In this document: in pieces, positions 54,494 to 59,966 of the stretch
Layout: each line of letters starts with the position of its first letter
Numbering within the stretch: the first letter of the stretch is position 1
DNA from: Mycobacterium sp.
Lineage (GTDB): Bacteria; Actinomycetota; Actinomycetes; Mycobacteriales; Mycobacteriaceae
Direction: 5' to 3'
DNA length: 59,966 nt
Assembly: GCA_025966225.1 (NCBI GenBank)
Contig: JAOPVI010000082.1
Span: 1-59,966, forward strand
Made by a program: the position numbers and the translations under genes
The notes under the pieces: model-generated
Databases searched by the model: none
What the model saw: the letters and a program-made list of their open reading frames with translations, nothing else
Told to the model about the DNA's origin: nothing

Positions 54494-55414
54494 ATGAGCA
54501 CCCTCGTCACCGGCGGCCGCGGATTCGTCGGACGCCACCTCGTCGATCAACTCCTGCGCGCCGGGACGAAGACCGTCAGCTATAACCGGGACTTCGCCGT
54601 CGACTCTCGTGACGGACTGACCCTCGTCCAGGGCGAGTTGTTCGACATCCCGCGCCTTTCCGAGACGATCCGCACACACGGCGTCGATCGGATCATCCAT
54701 ACCGCCGGCCAGAGTCACCCCGGGGTGTCGATAGAGCTGCCATGGACCACCTTCGCGGCCAACGCCGAAGGCACCCTCGCGGTCTACGAATGCGCCCGTG
54801 CCACCGGTGTGCGCCGCATCGTCAACTTCTCCTCCGAAAGTGCCTTGGGCAACCTGGATCTGGACACGGTCGTCCGCGAAGACGTCAAGCCCGAGCCAAC
54901 CACCCCCTACGGCGTGACGAAGGTGGCCGGCGAGTTGTTCGGGACGGTGTACACCTCGCTATACGACATGGAGATCGTCTCGCTGCGCGTCACCGAGGTC
55001 TACGGTCCCGGCTTGTGGATGCCGAGCCTGCTCGGCGACATGGTCCGCGCCGGACTGCGCGGTGAAGCCTTCCACCTCGACACCGGCGGCGATCATCCCT
55101 TTCAGTTCGTCTTCGTCGAGGACGTCGCCACCGCCGCGTGGCTGGCGTCGACGGCAGCCACGCTGCCGCAGACGGTCTACAACGTCTCGGGCGGGCGCCG
55201 GATCACCGTCGCCGATACGGCGCGGCTACTCGAAAAGATGCTGCCAGAAGCACATTACGACATCGGGGCAGGCTTACTGCCCCAATGGGACCACCAGGGC
55301 GAGTACGACCTGTCTGCCTCGCGGCGTGACCTCGGCTACACCCCGGCTTGGACCTTCGAGCGCGGCCTCCAGGCGCAGATCGACTGGATCCGATCCACGG
55401 AACATCCGTCGTGA
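54494..55414 (+). CDS. NAD-dependent epimerase/dehydratase family protein
   Basis: 306 residues of the extended SDR family. It begins MSTLVTGGRGFVGRHLVDQL with the G-x-x-G-x-x-G loop, has NFSSESALG, the YGVTK catalytic motif, LRVTEVYGPGLWMP, and a C-terminal YNVSGGRRITVADTARLL. It may oxidise, reduce or epimerise a pathway intermediate. It lies 13 bases after the deacetylase-fold gene. Confidence 0.87.
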   Translation: MSTLVTGGRGFVGRHLVDQLLRAGTKTVSYNRDFAVDSRDGLTLVQGELFDIPRLSETIRTHGVDRIIHTAGQSHPGVSIELPWTTFAANAEGTLAVYECARATGVRRIVNFSSESALGNLDLDTVVREDVKPEPTTPYGVTKVAGELFGTVYTSLYDMEIVSLRVTEVYGPGLWMPSLLGDMVRAGLRGEAFHLDTGGDHPFQFVFVEDVATAAWLASTAATLPQTVYNVSGGRRITVADTARLLEKMLPEAHYDIGAGLLPQWDHQGEYDLSASRRDLGYTPAWTFERGLQAQIDWIRSTEHPS

Positions 55415-55481
55415 CGAGTGTCGAACGACGCCATCCGACGGCGACGTCCCATCCCGACTTCTCACCGAGAGGCACAGTGAC

Positions 55482-56279
55482 ATGCCGGAAATGACCAATC
55501 GCGTCGCCGTGGTGACGGGGGCAGCCTCGGGAATCGGACTTGCCACCGCCCAGGCACTGGCCCGCGAGGGCGCCGACGTCGCGATCCTGTCCCGCCCCCA
55601 GGACGATCTGGCCGGTGCGGCCGAACTGGTAAAGGCCCATGGCGGTGGGGTTCTCGCCATCGGCGCGGACGTCGGAGACTCCGCCGCGGTCGGCGCTGCC
55701 TTCGACCGGATCGAGGCCGAACTGGGTCCCATCGACGCGGTCCACAACAACGCAGGCATCTCCGCGGTGTCACCGCTCGTCGACACGACCGACGAACTGC
55801 TGCACGCCCTGATCCGCACCAATCTGGCCGGCTCCTTCTACGTCCTGAGAGAAGCCGCCCGCGTCATGCAACCTCGCCGTTCCGGGGCGATCGTCAACAC
55901 TGCGTCCGAGCTGGCGTTGATGGGACAGGCCGGCTACGTCGCCTATACCGCGACCAAGGGTGCCATCCTCGCGATGACGCGAAGTGCCGCAGCCGAACTG
56001 GCGTCCTGGGGCATCCGGGTGAACGCTGTCTGCCCAGGGACCACCAGGACGCCCATGTTCCTCGCCGAATTCGATGGCGCTGCAGACCCCGAAGCCGAAC
56101 TCGCCGACAACGCGGCGAGCATCGCGATGCAGCGCATCGCCGACCCGTCCGAGATCGGCGAGGCAGTGGCATTCCTGCTCTCGGATCGTGCCAGCTACAT
56201 CACCGGCACGCACCTGACTGTGGACGGTGGTCGCACCACCTGCGTGCCCGCTGGATCCATCGGCGTATCAGCTCACTAA
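55482..56279 (+). CDS. SDR-family oxidoreductase
   Basis: 265 residues, classical SDR. VAVVTGAASGIGLATAQALA (TGxxxGIG), HNNAGISAVSPL, catalytic Ser in NTASELALMG, YTATKGAIL (YxxxK), and the C-terminal FLLSDRASYITGTHLTVDGG. ATG 55482 is chosen; the frame is open far upstream through the epimerase gene but without homology. Probable alcohol/ketone oxidoreductase in the PucR-linked pathway. Confidence 0.9.
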   Translation: MPEMTNRVAVVTGAASGIGLATAQALAREGADVAILSRPQDDLAGAAELVKAHGGGVLAIGADVGDSAAVGAAFDRIEAELGPIDAVHNNAGISAVSPLVDTTDELLHALIRTNLAGSFYVLREAARVMQPRRSGAIVNTASELALMGQAGYVAYTATKGAILAMTRSAAAELASWGIRVNAVCPGTTRTPMFLAEFDGAADPEAELADNAASIAMQRIADPSEIGEAVAFLLSDRASYITGTHLTVDGGRTTCVPAGSIGVSAH

Positions 56280-56309
56280 ACCCGACCCCTCCCAGAATCG
56301 GAGAAGACC

Positions 56310-57749
56310 ATGACCGAACCTGTTCCCAGTCCCGAACCCCAATCACGACTGGAACAACTGGGCTACGCGCAGCAGCTGCAACGGCGCCTCAACGTTCCCG
56401 AAGTCGTCGGCCTGGCCATGGCAGACGTCTCGCCCACGATGGCGGTCCTGTTCCTGTCGGCCGGCGTGTTCGCCGTGGGCGGAACCTTTTCCATCGGCGC
56501 TGGGCTCATCTTGTCCGTCGTGGTGGTGCTGATCTCGTTGTGCCTGGCCGAACTCGCGGGCATGTTCCCGATTGCCGGCGGGATGTATTCCTTGGTACGC
56601 CGGGTCCTTCCCGGGCCATTCTCCTGGATCACGATGTTCAACTACCTCATCCAGGGCATCGTGATTCCGGCAAGCATCGCGCTGGGCATGGTCACCTTCA
56701 TCAAGGACCTCGTTCCGAGCCTGACGCTTCCCGACACCGTCGTGGCGATCGTGTTGCTCGCCCTGGCCACCGCGGTGGCGTTGACCAAGGTCGAAGTCGG
56801 CGCGTGGGCGACGGCCGCGATGGTGATCGTGGAATGCGTCGTACTCGGCATCATCACGGTGGCTGCTCTGCTGCACCCTCACCAGGCACTGAGCCAAGTC
56901 ACCTTCCACCCGGTGGTGCTGTCGGGCGGGGAGTTGGTCGCGGTGAGCTTTGCGGTGATGCTCGCCACCCTCGCGCCGGCGTTCAACGTGATCAACGGAT
57001 ACGACGCCGCACTCGGCTTCTCCGAAGAGCTCAAGGGCGGCGAGAAGAAGATTGCCAAGGCGGTCATCATCTCGGCGGTGCTCGCCTGCGTGCTGATCAT
57101 GGTGCCGCTGATCTCCGCCGTCGTGGCCGCACCCGATCTGAAGGAATTCTTCAGCGCCTCCGCCCCGGTGATCTACTCGGTGCAGGCCTCGCTGGGCTCG
57201 GGCGCCCGCGTCATCATCGACGTCGGTGTCATCATCGCCCTGTTCAACGCGATGCTGTCGCTGCTGATGTACTTCGGCCGCGGGGTCTACGCCACGGGCC
57301 GCGACGGCGTCTGGCCAGGTCCGGTGAACCGCGCCTTCGGCGGACTCAACAGATTCCGTGCTCCGGGCACGGGGATCTTGGCGCTCGCCATTCCCGCGGC
57401 GGTCTTGGTGTTCACTTCGGCGCTGAACTTCTTGATCATCTTCGCCGGCACCGTGATCGCGGCGGTGTACTTCTGCATCGGGCTGGCCGCGCTGTGGAGC
57501 CGCCGCAGCATGCCCGACGAGCCACGTCCGTACAAGATGCCGTTGTGGCCGCTGCCCCCGCTGGTCGTCGTCGGCTTCACCGCGATCGCACTGGCCACTC
57601 AGGAGACGCAATATCTGCTCGCCGAAGTCGTCCTCATCGCGGTGGCCATCGCCTGCTGGCTCGGCGCCAAGAGGTGGTCGCCACGCCAGGTCGGACTCTC
57701 GGCCCAACCCACGGCACCGGAACCCGACCCGATGTCCGAGCGTCCCTGA
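56310..57749 (+). CDS. APC-family amino acid/amine permease
   Basis: 479 residues and about twelve TM helices. It has the APC pattern MADVSPTMAVLFLSAGVFA, LCLAELAGMFPIAGGMYSLV (helix 2-3 consensus with P-I-A-GG-Y), NGYDAALGFSEELKGGEK and AIFGLAALWSRRS-type loop (IGLAALWSRRSMPDEPRPYK). It imports amino acids, amines or related nitrogen compounds, presumably the substrate of this cluster. It lies 30 bases after the SDR gene and 60 before the creatininase. Confidence 0.9.
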   Translation: MTEPVPSPEPQSRLEQLGYAQQLQRRLNVPEVVGLAMADVSPTMAVLFLSAGVFAVGGTFSIGAGLILSVVVVLISLCLAELAGMFPIAGGMYSLVRRVLPGPFSWITMFNYLIQGIVIPASIALGMVTFIKDLVPSLTLPDTVVAIVLLALATAVALTKVEVGAWATAAMVIVECVVLGIITVAALLHPHQALSQVTFHPVVLSGGELVAVSFAVMLATLAPAFNVINGYDAALGFSEELKGGEKKIAKAVIISAVLACVLIMVPLISAVVAAPDLKEFFSASAPVIYSVQASLGSGARVIIDVGVIIALFNAMLSLLMYFGRGVYATGRDGVWPGPVNRAFGGLNRFRAPGTGILALAIPAAVLVFTSALNFLIIFAGTVIAAVYFCIGLAALWSRRSMPDEPRPYKMPLWPLPPLVVVGFTAIALATQETQYLLAEVVLIAVAIACWLGAKRWSPRQVGLSAQPTAPEPDPMSERP

Positions 57750-57809
57750 CCCGGACCACGAACGAGCCGCCCCGCTCGCGCGAAGATGCCGACAGACAAG
57801 GAGTTCGAC

Positions 57810-58622
57810 ATGTCCGACGCCAACGAACCCATGGTCTTCCAGGAGATGACGTGGGAGGAGATCGACGCGGCCGCCCGCGCCGACACCCCCATCGTGATCC
57901 CGATCGGAGCGACCGAACAGCACGGACGCCACCTCCCAGTCTGCACGGACTGGGTGATACCCGACCGCATCCTCCGCGAAGCGGGCCGCCGACGCACGAT
58001 GATCGTGGGCCCCTTCCTTCCGTTCGGATACCGCAGCAGACCCGGCAGCGGCGGGGGCCAACACTTCCCGGGCACGGTGTCCCTGCGGGCCACCACCTTC
58101 ATGAGTGTCATCGAGGACGTGCTGAGTGAACTGAAGCGGTGCCGATTCCGCAACATCGTGCTGTACAACTGGCACTTCGAGAACAGCGGGTTCGTGTACG
58201 AGCCCGCGTTCCTGGTCTCGGAGAACAACCCCGAACTCAAGATCGTCGTGATCGAAGACGTCAACCCGGACTACTCCCCGGAACGGGTGAAAGCGATTTG
58301 GCCCGAGGGCTTTCCCGGCCTCGCACTGGAGCACGCCGCCGTCATCGAAACGTCGCTGTGGATGTACCAAGACCCCACGGCGGTGCGCACCGACCGGATT
58401 GCACCGGACGCACCGCAGCGCGTGGTCAATCACGATGTCGTGCCGATCGACACGCGAATGTCCACTGCCAGCGGCTCCTTGTCCTCCGCCGTGCCCGCCA
58501 GCGCCGAGAAGGGACGGCTGATCACCGAGTGGCTCGTCGACCGCTTGATTGCGATCCTCGATGAGGAGTTCCCCGTCGCCGACGCTGGCGGCGCGGGCGG
58601 AGGCGGCAATGCCCAACGCTGA
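57810..58622 (+). CDS. Creatininase-family amidohydrolase
   Basis: 270 residues; AAGGAG five bases before ATG 57810. The metal ligands of creatininase are present: E36 and H38 (GATEQHG), D47 (CTDW), H122 and E124 (NWHFEN). The catalytic E174-H175 (LEHAAVIETS) and the substrate loop GYRSRPGSGGGQHFPGT agree with Pseudomonas creatininase more than with the mycofactocin protein MftE. NGH is changed to NWH. It probably opens a cyclic amide such as creatinine or a close analogue. The last 14 bases overlap the ureohydrolase gene. Confidence 0.88.
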   Translation: MSDANEPMVFQEMTWEEIDAAARADTPIVIPIGATEQHGRHLPVCTDWVIPDRILREAGRRRTMIVGPFLPFGYRSRPGSGGGQHFPGTVSLRATTFMSVIEDVLSELKRCRFRNIVLYNWHFENSGFVYEPAFLVSENNPELKIVVIEDVNPDYSPERVKAIWPEGFPGLALEHAAVIETSLWMYQDPTAVRTDRIAPDAPQRVVNHDVVPIDTRMSTASGSLSSAVPASAEKGRLITEWLVDRLIAILDEEFPVADAGGAGGGGNAQR

Positions 58623-59577
58623 CGAATCGATCATCGGGGCCACCCCGTCCACTCAAGTCCCGCGTTACGCCGGCAAGGGCACCTTCGCCCGGATCGCCGA
58701 CATCCACGAAGTCAGCGACTATGACATCGCCATACTCGGGGTGCCCTTCGACGGGGGTACGTCCTACCGTCCCGGCGCCCGTTTCGGCCCGCTCGCCGTC
58801 CGTCAGGCCGCGCGCGCACTGAGACCCGGATATCACGTCGAATTGGGTGTCGCGCCACTGGAGCAAGTTCAGATCGTCGACGCCGGAGACGTGGCGGTGA
58901 CGCCCTACGACATCTCCGAAGCGTGCACCCAGATCCAGGACCGCGTCCTCGAGGTCATCGGGGACCGGAGGCGCAGGGTCGTGTCGATCGGTGGGGACCA
59001 CACGATCGCATTGCCGAACTTGCGTGCGCTGCACTCGCTCTACGGGCCCGTGGCCCTGGTGCACTTCGACGCTCATCTCGACACCTGGGACACCTATTTC
59101 CAGGCGCCGGTCACGCACGGCACCATCTTTCGACGAGCGTTCGAAGAAGGTCTGCTCGTCGAAGACCATTCCATCCACGTCGGAATCCGCGGTCCGATCT
59201 ACGACCGGATGGACCTCAACGATGACGCACGGATGGGGTTCCGGATCATCCGTGCCGGCGACCTCGACGTGATGGGAGTAGAGGCCGTCGTCGACGTCGT
59301 CCGCAGACGCGTCGCCGATGTGCCGGTGTATCTCTCCATCGACATCGACGTCTTGGACCCTGCGTTCGCCCCCGGAACGGGAACGCCGGAGTCAGGAGGA
59401 CTCACTGCCCGCGAACTGCTGCGCACGCTCCGGGCGCTGACCGGTATCAACGTCGTCGGCGCCGACATCGTCGAAGTGGCACCAGCATACGACCATGCTG
59501 AAATCACCTGTGTTGCGGCGGCAACCGTCGTCTTCGATCTGCTGAGCCTGATGGTCGCAAACGATTCATCGCGTTGA
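58609..59577 (+). CDS. Agmatinase/ureohydrolase-family protein
   Basis: 322 residues, GGAGG five bases before ATG 58609, which lies within the creatininase 3' end. Manganese/nickel ligands: GGDHT (H131), HFDAHLDTWD (D154, H156, D158), and SIDIDVLDPAFAPGTGTPE (D245, D247). PFDGGTSYRPGARFGP is the agmatinase-type N-terminal motif. It would hydrolyse a guanidino group to urea. Annotation tools would call it agmatinase; linkage to a creatininase suggests a guanidino acid such as creatine or guanidinobutyrate instead. Confidence 0.9.
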   Translation: MPNADESIIGATPSTQVPRYAGKGTFARIADIHEVSDYDIAILGVPFDGGTSYRPGARFGPLAVRQAARALRPGYHVELGVAPLEQVQIVDAGDVAVTPYDISEACTQIQDRVLEVIGDRRRRVVSIGGDHTIALPNLRALHSLYGPVALVHFDAHLDTWDTYFQAPVTHGTIFRRAFEEGLLVEDHSIHVGIRGPIYDRMDLNDDARMGFRIIRAGDLDVMGVEAVVDVVRRRVADVPVYLSIDIDVLDPAFAPGTGTPESGGLTARELLRTLRALTGINVVGADIVEVAPAYDHAEITCVAAATVVFDLLSLMVANDSSR

Positions 59578-59583
59578 GGCGCG

Positions 59584-59618
59584 CGACTTCGAACGACGAC
59601 CTCGAGTCGACGAAGTCG
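59584..59618 (+). terminator. Possible hairpin after the ureohydrolase gene
   Basis: CGACTTCG at 59584-59591 pairs with CGAAGTCG at 59611-59618, leaving a 19-base loop, seven bases after the stop. The loop is long and there is no T tract, so terminator function is uncertain. The rest of the 190-bp gap shows nothing clear. Confidence 0.35.
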
Positions 59619-59772
59619 TATGTGGACATTTGAAGTAAGAATTGGACGGACGTTTGAGGTCACCTGATGGTGAGGGTGTACACGCGTCCCGCGGCCGGTG
59701 CGTCATTTCCCTCGTTGCGGGTATCCCGGCTACGACTGATCGACCCACTCTTCGAACGTTAGGACAATGCCC

Positions 59773-59966
59773 ATGACGGTGACCCGGGATGTGGCCGCGA
59801 CCCGCCAGCGCGTGTGGGATGTGTTGGCCGACGGATGGACCTACTCAGGATGGGTCGTCGGGAACAGCCGGATCCGCGCCGTAAGTTCGAACTGGCCTGC
59901 GCCTGGTTCGCGCATCCTGCATTCCATCGGGGCCTGGCCGGCGGTGATCAATGATGAGACCGTCGT
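59773..59966 (+). CDS. SRPBCC-family protein, 3'-truncated by window edge
   Basis: The first 64 residues or so, MTVTRDVAATRQRVWDVLAD, GWTYSGWVVGNSRIRAV, WPAPGSRILHSIGAWPAVI. This matches the start-domain-like SRPBCC (polyketide cyclase/Bet v1) proteins of mycobacteria, which bind hydrophobic ligands. AGGA lies eight bases before ATG 59773; ATG 59767 is also in frame. Confidence 0.8.
   Translation, partial: MTVTRDVAATRQRVWDVLADGWTYSGWVVGNSRIRAVSSNWPAPGSRILHSIGAWPAVINDETV

Noticed and set aside
57810-58622. Mycofactocin-pathway creatininase-family peptidase (MftE)
   Set aside because: No other mft genes are adjacent and the substrate loop SGGGQHFPGT matches true creatininase better.
56343-58652. 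A 769-codon minus-strand frame over the permease and creatininase genes
   Set aside because: His/Asp/Gly-rich antisense translation, a typical high-GC shadow.

Overview
The window is high-GC actinobacterial DNA that looks like a fast-growing mycobacterium (Mycolicibacterium type). Supporting signs are a PonA2-type PBP with PASTA domain, a DUF4193 protein, a DesA3-type desaturase, a cutinase, a GlnX/GlnH/PknG-type signalling locus, several F420-linked (LLM and Ddn-type) enzymes and heteromeric FadE pairs. No rRNA, tRNA, CRISPR array, transposase or phage gene was recognised. Genes are densely packed, many with 1-4 bp start/stop overlaps.

Layout. 1-6.4 kb: a truncated SDR, prfC, a DUF559 nuclease-like gene bracketed by two 63-bp palindromic repeats, an LLM oxidoreductase/TetR pair, and a divergent acyl-CoA synthetase with a clear palindromic operator. 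6.4-14.9 kb (minus strand): a seven-gene, translationally coupled phospho-signalling operon: GlnX-like four-TM protein, GlnH-like lipoprotein, helical protein, PknG-family kinase, PP2C phosphatase, VWA protein, FHA protein. Three of its products carry pairs of zinc ribbons. This is the most notable system here. 15-19.1 kb: GlcNAc uptake and use (nagA, nagB, EIIA, divergent nagE). 19.1-28.3 kb: ANTAR and HspR-like regulators, F420 enzymes, DUF4193, an APH-fold protein with changed catalytic residues, a P450, a broken sulfotransferase tail and a membrane esterase. 28.7-38.3 kb: two FUSC membrane proteins, a second copy of the esterase, a ketopantoate-reductase-like protein, SnoaL-like and alcohol dehydrogenases.

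38.4-43.8 kb: a two-subunit acyl-CoA dehydrogenase, a frameshifted methyltransferase remnant, ponA2 and a membrane-protein tail. 43.8-48 kb: an FGGY (glycerol-kinase-like) kinase coupled to two FAD oxidoreductases. 48-51.8 kb: desaturase, universal stress protein, a remnant of an iron-dependent alcohol dehydrogenase, and a cutinase with a heptad-repeat tail. 51.9-59.6 kb: a PucR regulator divergent from a six-gene catabolic set (polysaccharide-deacetylase-fold hydrolase, epimerase-type SDR, classical SDR, APC permease, creatininase, ureohydrolase), likely for a cyclic guanidino or ureide compound. A truncated SRPBCC gene ends the window.

All functions are inferred from reading the sequence; no database search was run. 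Four or five decayed gene tails sit between intact operons, which suggests repeated gene gain and loss.
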